Of a stretch of DNA of 51,649 nt, positions 33,585-41,084 are shown one piece after another (the first letter of the stretch is position 1; every line of letters starts with the position of its first letter). A program made the translations under genes and the position numbers. The notes under the pieces were generated by a model that worked only from the letters and a program-made list of their open reading frames with translations, was not told the DNA's origin and ran no database searches. Source of the DNA: Clostridiaceae bacterium DTU079. GTDB taxonomy: Bacteria; Bacillota; Clostridia; Acetivibrionales; Acetivibrionaceae. The stretch covers positions 59,431-111,079 of the forward strand of contig LFSC01000023.1 in assembly GCA_001512505.1 (NCBI GenBank). The letters are read 5' to 3'.

Positions 33585-34748
33585 ATGGAAAGGGAAATAT
33601 ATCTTGACAATAGTGCCACTACAAGGCCCTATGATGAAGTTATTGATTTTATTGATGATATAAACAGGAACTTTTACGGAAATCCTTCATCTTTACATAC
33701 AAAGGGGATTCAAGCGGAAAAGCTGATGAAGGAATCCAGGGATACAATTGCAAGGACCCTTGGTGCAACAAGGGATGAGGTTTATTTTACATCCGGAGGT
33801 ACCGAGGCAAACAACCTTGCCATAGCCGGTTATCTTTATGCCAATCCTCGAAAAGGAAAGCATATCATAACAACAAAGATTGAGCATCCTTCAGTCTTGG
33901 AAGTATTCAAGCATATGTCCGAACAGGGGTATAAGGTTGACTTCCTGGATGTTGACTCAAAGGGTTTGGTTCGCATTGATGATCTGGAAAGGCTTATAAA
34001 TGAGGATACTTCTCTTATCAGTATAATTTGTGTCAATAATGAAACCGGTGTGATACAACCCATTGATGAGATTGCAGCGGCTATAAAAAGAAGCGGTAAG
34101 GATATTGTGCTGCATGTGGATGCGGTTCAAGCTTACGGAAAATTGAATATCATTCCCAAAAAACAGGGAATTGACATATTGACTGTGAGTTCTCACAAGA
34201 TTCATGGCCCCAAAGGGGTTGGGGCAATATATATAAGCAAGGGTACTAAGATTAAGCCCCTGGTTTTAGGGGGAGGGCAGGAGAGACTTCTAAGATCCGG
34301 AACGGAAAATGTGCCGGGAATTTGCGGTTTCGGTATGGCGGCCGATATAACCTTTAAAAGTATCGAAAGTAATGAAAAGCACTGCAGCAGTATCAAAAGC
34401 ATGTTTATTGAGATGCTTAAAAACAGCGTTGACGGTGCTGTTATTATATCTCCGGAAAATTCGTCCCCTTATATTTTAAATGTTTCCTTTGCGGATGTTC
34501 GTGCAGAAGTGCTTTTACACCATCTGGAGACAAGAAATATATTTGTGTCCACAGGATCGGCTTGCTCTTCAAGAAAGAATGTTCACAGTCATGTGCTCAA
34601 GGCAATGGGAGTTAAGCCGGAGCTGATTGAAGGAGCGATAAGGTTCAGTTTCTCATCCTTTAATACAAAGGAGGATATAGTTGAAACTGTAGAAGCTATA
34701 AAAGATATATTACCAAAGATTAGAATAAGGCGTGGAGGAAGAAAATGA
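33585..34748 (+). CDS. cysteine desulfurase (IscS/NifS-like)
   Basis: A 387-residue PLP enzyme. It begins MEREIYLDNSATTRPY; the PLP Lys lies in SSHKIHGPKGVG, and the catalytic Cys is in STGSACSSRK followed by HSHVLKAMG. It takes sulfur from cysteine and hands it to acceptors. I chose ATG 33585, preceded by AGAGAGGAT, and not ATG 33525 with unmatched extension. Its last four bases overlap thiI, so the pair should supply sulfur for 4-thiouridine in tRNA, as in the Bacillus nifZ-thiI pair. A palindrome TACAATTGTTGTA lies 50 bp upstream. Confidence 0.93.
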   Translation: MEREIYLDNSATTRPYDEVIDFIDDINRNFYGNPSSLHTKGIQAEKLMKESRDTIARTLGATRDEVYFTSGGTEANNLAIAGYLYANPRKGKHIITTKIEHPSVLEVFKHMSEQGYKVDFLDVDSKGLVRIDDLERLINEDTSLISIICVNNETGVIQPIDEIAAAIKRSGKDIVLHVDAVQAYGKLNIIPKKQGIDILTVSSHKIHGPKGVGAIYISKGTKIKPLVLGGGQERLLRSGTENVPGICGFGMAADITFKSIESNEKHCSSIKSMFIEMLKNSVDGAVIISPENSSPYILNVSFADVRAEVLLHHLETRNIFVSTGSACSSRKNVHSHVLKAMGVKPELIEGAIRFSFSSFNTKEDIVETVEAIKDILPKIRIRRGGRK

Positions 34749-35923
34749 AAAAGGTTATTTTGATAAGATACGGAGAAATACTTCTTAAAGGGCTGAACAG
34801 GTCATCGTTTGAAAACAAGCTCATAAGCAATATTAAAAGATCTGTTCATAAACTGGGAAAGGTAACTGTGAGAAAGTCCCAGGCCAGAATATATATTGAG
34901 CCCGAGGAGGAAAATTATAATTTTGATGAGGCAATTCAACTTCTTTCAAAGGTTTTCGGAATTGTTTCGGTTAGCCCTGTGTGGAAGATAGATACCGATT
35001 ATAATACCATAAAGGAATACTCCGTTAAAATGGTAAGGGATCTGGTGGAAAGAAAAGGGTATTCAACCTTTAAGGTGGAGACTAAAAGAGGAAACAAGCA
35101 GTTTCCCATGGATTCCCCAGAAATAAGCAGAGACTTGGGAGCACATGTTCTTCGTAATGTTCCCGGATTGAGTGTGGATGTTAAGAATCCTCATTTTATT
35201 CTGTATGTGGAAGTGCGGGATTTTACCTATATTTATTCAGAAATAATTCCTGCGGTTTGCGGTATGCCTCTTGGGACCAATGGTAAGGCCCTTTTATTGC
35301 TCTCGGGAGGTATCGACAGTCCGGCTGCCGGCTGGATGTTAGCTAAAAGAGGTGTTGAAATAGATGCGGTTCATTATTATAGCTATCCCTATACCAGTGA
35401 AAGGGCAAAAGAGAAGGTTATTGAGCTGACGAAAATTCTTGCTTCCTATTGCTATAGTATAAACCTTCACATTGTTCCCTTTACCGATATTCAAATGGAG
35501 ATATATGAGAAGTGCCCCCATGAGGAGCTTACCATAATTATGAGAAGGGTAATGATGCAAATAGCCGAAAAGATAGCAAATAAAACCGGTTCAATGGCGT
35601 TGATTACCGGTGAAAGCGTGGGACAGGTGGCAAGCCAGACTATACAAAGCCTTGCGGTAACCAATGCGGCGGTGAGCATGCCTGTTTTCAGACCTTTGAT
35701 CGGTATGGATAAAAATGAAGTGGTGGATATTGCTAAAAAAATCGGTACCTTTGAGACCTCTATTTTGCCTTATGAAGACTGCTGTACGGTATTTGTAGCA
35801 AAACATCCTGTGACAAAACCGAAACTTGAAAGGATCATGCTTTCCGAAAGCAAATTGGATATTGCCGGGCTTATTGAAAAAGCAATAGAGGATACTGAAG
35901 TAATCACTATAACGGCAGAATAG
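34745..35923 (+). CDS. thiI: tRNA 4-thiouridine synthetase ThiI
   Basis: A 392-residue protein with an N-terminal ferredoxin-like/THUMP region (RYGEILLKGLNRSSFE) and a PP-loop ATPase (LLLLSGGIDSPAAGWMLAKRG). The C-terminal EDCCTVF carries conserved Cys. There is no rhodanese domain, which fits Firmicutes forms that take sulfur straight from a dedicated desulfurase. It makes s4U8 in tRNA and may feed thiamine thiazole. It overlaps the desulfurase gene by 4 bases. Confidence 0.95.
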   Translation: MKKVILIRYGEILLKGLNRSSFENKLISNIKRSVHKLGKVTVRKSQARIYIEPEEENYNFDEAIQLLSKVFGIVSVSPVWKIDTDYNTIKEYSVKMVRDLVERKGYSTFKVETKRGNKQFPMDSPEISRDLGAHVLRNVPGLSVDVKNPHFILYVEVRDFTYIYSEIIPAVCGMPLGTNGKALLLLSGGIDSPAAGWMLAKRGVEIDAVHYYSYPYTSERAKEKVIELTKILASYCYSINLHIVPFTDIQMEIYEKCPHEELTIIMRRVMMQIAEKIANKTGSMALITGESVGQVASQTIQSLAVTNAAVSMPVFRPLIGMDKNEVVDIAKKIGTFETSILPYEDCCTVFVAKHPVTKPKLERIMLSESKLDIAGLIEKAIEDTEVITITAE

Positions 35924-36033
35924 CACTTGAAATATAAAAATATGGATGTATGTAATATTATATTTAATTGCAACAATATCTATATAAGTAGATGAATTTT
36001 TCGCATATATTTTCCGAAAAAGAAGGTATAGAT

Positions 36034-37401
36034 ATGTGGGTTGCAATTATCTCAAAGCATAAAATCAAAATAAAACTGGTTATATGTGTTTTGCTTTTGA
36101 TAATAACGTTTTTTTCGGTGCGAATTATTGCTTTATTGGGAAAAAACACCTTTTATAAGGGGGTTATGATAGAGGGTATCGATGTTTCGGGGTTAAGCAA
36201 AAGTCAGGCAAAAGAACTTGTTGAAAGAAAGCTAAACGGTATAATAATTGAAAACAGCATTCCTTTGTATTATGAAGGCCAAACGTGGGTGCTTGAACTG
36301 AGGGATATATCCTATGGATTTTTATTGGATGAAGCTATAGAAAAAGCATATGCATTGGGAAGAGAAGGCAATATTATTAAAAGGCTTAAAGCAATACGGG
36401 AATTGAAATCAAAAAAAAAGAATTTGAATGCCCGGGCAAGCTATTCAAAACCGCAATTGGAAGCTTACATAACCGGTATAAAAAATCAGATAGACCAAAA
36501 AGAAAAGAATGCCTCGGTAATGTATAAAGGTGGCAATATATTGTTTGAAAAAGAGGTTATAGGCCGAATAATGAATGTTGACAGTAATGTGAATTTAATA
36601 GAAAATAAATTGATAGGAAGGGATTTCTCACCTTTCAACCTGGAGGTGGATCTGATTTATCCCAGAATACAATATGATGACATTTCAGGCATTGAGGAAG
36701 TTGTTGCCTCTTTTTCTACAAGTTTTAACTCGGCCAATATCAATAGAACCCACAATATAAAACTTGCATGTGAAAGAATCAATAATAAAATACTCCTTCC
36801 TAATGATGTTTTTTCAATGGATGCGTCTTTGGGAACAAGGACAAAGGAAAATGGCTTTAAGGATGCTCCGGTAATAGTTAACGGCAAATTGATAGAGGGA
36901 GTAGGTGGAGGTGTATGCCAGGTTACCACAACGCTTTATGTAGCAGTTTTAGAGGCAAAGCTTGAAGTTGTTGAAAGAGTGAATCATTCAATACCTTTAG
37001 GCTATGTAGCAGCAGGGCAGGATGCAACCATTTCGGAAGGCTATATTGATTTTAAGTTCAGAAACAATAAGGATTATGCTTATCTTATCAGTGCATCGGT
37101 TGAAGGCAATAGAGTGGTAATAAGGCTTTTCGGCAAGAGGAATGCAACAAAACATAAAGTCAAATTAAAATCTGTCATAACAGAGTATTTGAATCCTCCG
37201 GAGGCTGAGATAATTATCGATAATACATTGCCGGCGGGAACGACTCAAGTCGAAAGAAAGCCTGTTCAAGGACTAAAGGTCACAGTTTACAGGGAAACCT
37301 ATGATGAAAACAACAGGCTGATTGAGAGAGAAAAGATTTCGGAGGATGTTTACCAACCGGTAAGAGGACGAATAAGGGTAAGTCCTGATTATTCCGGCTG
37401 A
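36034..37401 (+). CDS. VanW-family cell-envelope protein
   Basis: A 455-residue protein with one N-terminal membrane helix (IKLVICVLLLIITFFSVRII), two repeats of the putative peptidoglycan-binding type (GVMIEGIDVSGLSKSQAKEL), a VanW domain (SFSTSFN..NRTHNIKLAC, GGGVCQVTTTLYVAVLEA), and a C-terminal G5-like region (AEIIIDNTLPAGTTQVERKP). This is the YoaR-type layout and acts outside the membrane near the cell wall. I chose ATG 36034, after AGAAGGTATAG; ATG 35992 has no site. The exact role of VanW is unknown. Confidence 0.88.
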   Translation: MWVAIISKHKIKIKLVICVLLLIITFFSVRIIALLGKNTFYKGVMIEGIDVSGLSKSQAKELVERKLNGIIIENSIPLYYEGQTWVLELRDISYGFLLDEAIEKAYALGREGNIIKRLKAIRELKSKKKNLNARASYSKPQLEAYITGIKNQIDQKEKNASVMYKGGNILFEKEVIGRIMNVDSNVNLIENKLIGRDFSPFNLEVDLIYPRIQYDDISGIEEVVASFSTSFNSANINRTHNIKLACERINNKILLPNDVFSMDASLGTRTKENGFKDAPVIVNGKLIEGVGGGVCQVTTTLYVAVLEAKLEVVERVNHSIPLGYVAAGQDATISEGYIDFKFRNNKDYAYLISASVEGNRVVIRLFGKRNATKHKVKLKSVITEYLNPPEAEIIIDNTLPAGTTQVERKPVQGLKVTVYRETYDENNRLIEREKISEDVYQPVRGRIRVSPDYSG

Positions 37402-37469
37402 GGCACAGATCGGTATTATGAATTGATTGGGGGGAGAATACGCTGCAAGAGGGAAAGCGAGGGAAACCA

Positions 37470-38147
37470 TTGATTGATTCATTGTATAATAAGAGTGTAG
37501 TGTGTCCGGTGTGTCAGAAAAAGATCGAGGTAACCAGGGTAAAAGCCAAGGATTGTATAGTTTCATCCCGGGATACCGATTTTTGTGTTTATTATGAAGG
37601 TGTAAACCCCATTTTTTATGATGTGTGGGTCTGCGGGAATTGCGGGTATGCAGCCCAGGGAGAAAAATTTGAGGAGATTTCCGACAGGGATGCCAAAGCC
37701 ATCAAAGAAAACATAACCAGGCATTGGAAGCCCAGAAGCTTTACGGGAGAAAGAGACATTGACAAGGCACTTGAAGCCTTTAAACTTGCCTTGTATAATC
37801 TTACAAAGATGGATGCAAAGCCTATAGAATATGCAAAAGTATGCTTGAGAATTGCATGGTTGTACAGGATGAAAAAGGACGAGCGGGAGACGGAATTTTT
37901 AAGACATGCCTTAAGATATTATTGCGAAACCTTTGAAAATGAAAGATTTCCGGTGGGAAAGCTTGATCAATATACATGCATGTATATGATCGGTGAGCTT
38001 GAGAGGCGTGTAGGCAATTACAATGATGCCATTGTGTGGTTCAACAAGATCATAAGCTCGCCGGAAGCAAGAAAAAATAAATTATTGGTAGAAAATGCAA
38101 GAGAGGTATATTATCTGGCGAAGGAGCAGATGGAAAACGGGGGGTAA
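37470..38147 (+). CDS. DUF2225 zinc-ribbon/TPR protein
   Basis: A 225-residue cytosolic protein. Two Cys pairs (VCPVCQKK near residue 11 and VCGNCGYA near 55) suggest a zinc ribbon, followed by helical repeats of TPR type (KVCLRIAWLYRMKKDERETE, YMIGELERRVGNYNDAI). This is the DUF2225 plan; function unknown. The start is a TTG at 37470 with GCGAGGG before it. A CTG at 37443, just after GGGGGGAG, is also in frame and would add nine residues. It abuts the HypE-like gene, so the two probably act together. Confidence 0.85.
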   Translation: MIDSLYNKSVVCPVCQKKIEVTRVKAKDCIVSSRDTDFCVYYEGVNPIFYDVWVCGNCGYAAQGEKFEEISDRDAKAIKENITRHWKPRSFTGERDIDKALEAFKLALYNLTKMDAKPIEYAKVCLRIAWLYRMKKDERETEFLRHALRYYCETFENERFPVGKLDQYTCMYMIGELERRVGNYNDAIVWFNKIISSPEARKNKLLVENAREVYYLAKEQMENGG

Positions 38148-39143
38148 ATGATGGACATAGGAAAGGTTCCAAACAGCGTATTGAATGAGATAGTTATAAA
38201 TAAGATAAAAGCCAACAGAAAAGAGATTTTAGTGGGACCTAAAATCGGTGAGGATTGCGGAGCGGTGGATTTCGGAAAGGATGTTTGTGTATTGACTTCT
38301 GATCCTATAACGGGTGCGGCCAATGAGATTGGTTATTTGGCAGTTCATGTTTCATGTAATGATATTGCATCAAGCGGTGCAGAACCCTTAGGGCTTCTTG
38401 TGACAATTCTTGCACCCGCCGGAACTAAAAAAGAGGATATTGAAACGGTTATGCATGAACTAACCGAAGCAGCCAATTCCTTGAATGTCGATATCATAGG
38501 GGGACATACCGAGATAACCGCTGCCGTTAACAGAATGGTAATTATAAGTACAGCTGTGGGAAAGGTGCAAAAGGACAAGCTTGTCACCACATCCGGTGCT
38601 CAAGAGGGAGATGATATAATTGTCACTAAGTCTGCGGGGATTGAAGGAACGGCAATTATTGCTCACGACAATGAAAATGAGCTTGTGGACAAGCTTGGAA
38701 AGGATTTCGTGGAGAGGGCCAAAGCTTTTATAAAAAATGTGAGTGTTGTAAAAGAAGGATTGATTGCAGGGGCTTTTGGAGTGAACTCGATGCACGATGT
38801 CACCGAGGGAGGTATTTTAGGTGCTGTTTGGGAAATTTCTGAGGCTTCGGATAAAGGAGCCGTTATATATAAAGAATTGGTGCCCGTAGAAGATGAAACC
38901 TTGAAGATTTGCGAAATATACGGGATAGACTATTTAAGGCTTATTTCAAGCGGATGTATGATGATTACCTGTAAGAACGGCCAAGAACTTGTCGAGAGGC
39001 TTAATTCCAATGGAATCAAAGCCACAATAATCGGAAAAGTAACCGGTGACGGCAAGAAAAAGCTGGTTTGCGGTGATGAGATTACGGATATAGGGGAAAG
39101 TGCTGCCGATGAGCTGTATAAAACCCAAATCGGCAAATCTTAA
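38148..39143 (+). CDS. AIR synthase/HypE-like ATP-binding protein
   Basis: A 331-residue PurM/HypE-superfamily protein: GPKIGEDCGAVDFG near residue 30, LTSDPITG, NDIASSGAEPLGLLVTIL, IIGGHTEIT, and the C-terminal AIRS domain (HDVTEGGILGAVWEI, RLISSGCMMIT). It has no HypE C-terminal Cys motif and the genes around are not hyp or pur, so the substrate is unknown. The first two codons are both ATG; GGGGGG 4-7 bases upstream suits ATG 38151 slightly better. It follows DUF2225 with no gap. Confidence 0.85.
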   Translation: MMDIGKVPNSVLNEIVINKIKANRKEILVGPKIGEDCGAVDFGKDVCVLTSDPITGAANEIGYLAVHVSCNDIASSGAEPLGLLVTILAPAGTKKEDIETVMHELTEAANSLNVDIIGGHTEITAAVNRMVIISTAVGKVQKDKLVTTSGAQEGDDIIVTKSAGIEGTAIIAHDNENELVDKLGKDFVERAKAFIKNVSVVKEGLIAGAFGVNSMHDVTEGGILGAVWEISEASDKGAVIYKELVPVEDETLKICEIYGIDYLRLISSGCMMITCKNGQELVERLNSNGIKATIIGKVTGDGKKKLVCGDEITDIGESAADELYKTQIGKS

Positions 39144-39222
39144 TTAATTATACACATGTTTGTCACATAATTAAAGTTTATGGGTAAAGAGTTCAGAAAA
39201 CATCCAAGCATCTAAATAAACG

Positions 39223-39251
39223 TTGACATTGAGGACAATTATTAATATAAT
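39223..39251 (+). promoter_or_regulatory. sigma-A promoter of glyA
   Basis: TTGACA at 39223-39228, a 17-base spacer, and TATAAT at 39246-39251, a perfect consensus promoter, 64 bp before the glyA start. Confidence 0.9.
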
Positions 39252-39315
39252 TTTATTGTTTGATTGGATTACCAATCAAGGTGTTATGTTCCTTAAATAA
39301 TTAGGAGGTTTTTTT

Positions 39316-40554
39316 ATGTTTAGTTTGGATAAAATATCAAAAGTTGACCCTGAGGTTGCAAAAGCAATTGAGGATGAGGTGAACCGTCAAAGGGATAAGA
39401 TAGAGCTTATTGCATCGGAGAATTTTGTTAGTGAAGCTGTAATAGAAGCCATGGGTACACCTTTGACCAACAAATATGCCGAAGGGTATCCGGGAAAAAG
39501 GTATTATGGTGGCTGTGAACATGTTGACGTTGTAGAAAATATTGCGATTGAACGTGCAAAGAAGATTTTCGGAGCAGAACATGCAAATGTTCAGCCCCAT
39601 TCAGGAGCACAGGCAAACATGGCAGTATTTTTTGCAGTCTTAAATCCCGGGGATACGGTTTTAGGTATGGATCTTTCCCATGGTGGACATTTAAGCCATG
39701 GAAGTCCTGTAAATATGTCCGGTAAATATTTTAATGTGATATCTTATGGAGTTAGAAAGGACAACTTCAGAATAGATTATGATGAAGTCAGAAGAATGGC
39801 AAAAGAGCACAAACCTAAAATGATAATAGCCGGTGCCAGTGCATATCCGAGGATAATAGATTTTAAAGCCTTCAGGGAAATTGCCGATGAGGTTGGAGCT
39901 TATTTAATGGTGGATATAGCACACATTGCAGGTTTGGTTGCTGCAGGCATTCACCCAAGTCCGGTTCCCTATGCCCATTTTGTTACCACCACCACTCACA
40001 AGACTTTGAGAGGCCCAAGAGGTGGTATGATATTGTGCGGCAGCGAGCATGCGAAGTTGATTGACAAGGCTGTTTTCCCCGGAATTCAGGGTGGTCCTTT
40101 GATGCATGTAATTGCGGCAAAAGCTGTTAGTTTTGGAGAAGTGCTGACCGACGAGTTTAAACAATATCAAAAACAGATAGTTAAAAATGCAAGTACACTT
40201 GCCAATGCTTTAATGGAAAAAGGTCTTGATCTTGTTTCCGGCGGAACGGATAACCACTTGATGTTAGTGGATTTAAGGAATAAGGGACTTACCGGTAAGT
40301 ATGTTCAGAATATTTTGGACGATGTATGTATTACAGTAAATAAAAACGGAATACCTTTTGACACAGAAAGCCCGTTCATAACCAGTGGTATCAGAATAGG
40401 TACTCCGGCTGTTACGGCAAGGGGAATGAAAGAAGAGGATATGCTGGAGATTGCGGATCTTATCAATCTTACCATTACTGATTACGAAAACACCCGGGAT
40501 TCAGTAAGAGAAAGGGTAAAAACCTTGTGTAATAAATATCCGCTTTATAAATAG
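39316..40554 (+). CDS. glyA: serine hydroxymethyltransferase
   Basis: A 412-residue PLP enzyme of full length. It has [22 protein letters not shown], and the PLP Lys in [14 protein letters not shown]. It makes glycine and 5,10-methylene-THF from serine and THF, feeding FolD, which is encoded elsewhere in this window. TAGGAGGTTTTTTT precedes the ATG and a consensus promoter lies upstream. It is monocistronic, with a terminator after it. Confidence 0.97.
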   Translation: MFSLDKISKVDPEVAKAIEDEVNRQRDKIELIASENFVSEAVIEAMGTPLTNKYAEGYPGKRYYGGCEHVDVVENIAIERAKKIFGAEHANVQPHSGAQANMAVFFAVLNPGDTVLGMDLSHGGHLSHGSPVNMSGKYFNVISYGVRKDNFRIDYDEVRRMAKEHKPKMIIAGASAYPRIIDFKAFREIADEVGAYLMVDIAHIAGLVAAGIHPSPVPYAHFVTTTTHKTLRGPRGGMILCGSEHAKLIDKAVFPGIQGGPLMHVIAAKAVSFGEVLTDEFKQYQKQIVKNASTLANALMEKGLDLVSGGTDNHLMLVDLRNKGLTGKYVQNILDDVCITVNKNGIPFDTESPFITSGIRIGTPAVTARGMKEEDMLEIADLINLTITDYENTRDSVRERVKTLCNKYPLYK

Positions 40555-40629
40555 TTTATGAATATTTTAACTGATTATTAAGAGCATCGGTAAATAGTGT
40601 GCATATTAAATAAGAAAAGAAAAATAAGG

Positions 40630-40657
40630 CGCCTGTCCAATGACGGGTGCTTTTTTA
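40630..40657 (+). terminator. intrinsic terminator after glyA
   Basis: GCGCCTGTC - CAAT - GACGGGTGC, with G-T pairs, followed by six T. It is 76 bp after the glyA stop. Confidence 0.85.
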
Positions 40658-40730
40658 AATAATTTCAGACAATAACGGATGTTATTGCGTATTATATAAT
40701 GAACTGTAATAACACAAGGGGAGATTGCTT

Positions 40731-40928
40731 ATGAGCAAAAAATTGTATCTTTCAAAATCGGATAAAATCATAGGCGGAGTTTGCGGAGGTATTGCCGAGT
40801 ATTTTGATATCGATTCGACGCTTGTAAGGATAATTATCGTGTTTGTTGCTTTAATGACTGAATTACTGCCTTGTATTCTGTTATATCTTGTTGCATGGGC
40901 TATAGTTCCAAAGCGGTCTTTCTTTTAA
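40731..40928 (+). CDS. PspC-domain membrane protein
   Basis: A 65-residue protein: KLYLSKSDKIIGGVCGGIAE, YFDIDSTLVRI, then a membrane helix (IIVFVALMTELLPCILLYLVAW). This is a single PspC domain, often linked to envelope stress. ATG 40731 has AGGGGAGATTGC before it and a TATAAT-like box about 30 bases upstream. It stands alone, with a large inverted repeat downstream. Confidence 0.85.
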   Translation: MSKKLYLSKSDKIIGGVCGGIAEYFDIDSTLVRIIIVFVALMTELLPCILLYLVAWAIVPKRSFF

Positions 40929-40971
40929 GAGGATTTGACAAATATCAAAAAAATTAAAAATTAACCCAGGT

Positions 40972-41034
40972 TATAATAGCGAAGAGAAATTAAAAGAATC
41001 ATTAACTTAAGGAATATTTCTCTTCGCTATTATA
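40972..41034. repeat. 19-bp perfect inverted repeat between convergent genes
   Basis: TATAATAGCGAAGAGAAAT (40972-40990) is the exact reverse complement of 41016-41034, with a 25-base spacer. It lies 43 bp after pspC and 50 bp after the end of the minus-strand transglutaminase gene. No T run follows on the + strand; on the minus strand only a loose TTTTTAATTTTTTT comes about 13 bases after the stem. Confidence 0.85.
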
Positions 41035-41084
41035 GAATAAACGGCGGATATTCAGCTTTAATAGAATGGTCTTACTTATAAATC

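Noticed and set aside
39144..39315. Glycine or THF riboswitch before glyA
   Set aside because: No conserved core of either class can be found; the leader after the consensus promoter is only about 57 nt.
40935..40977. TTGACA followed by TATAAT after pspC
   Set aside because: The spacing is 31 bases, too long for a sigma-A promoter, and the TATAAT is part of the inverted repeat.
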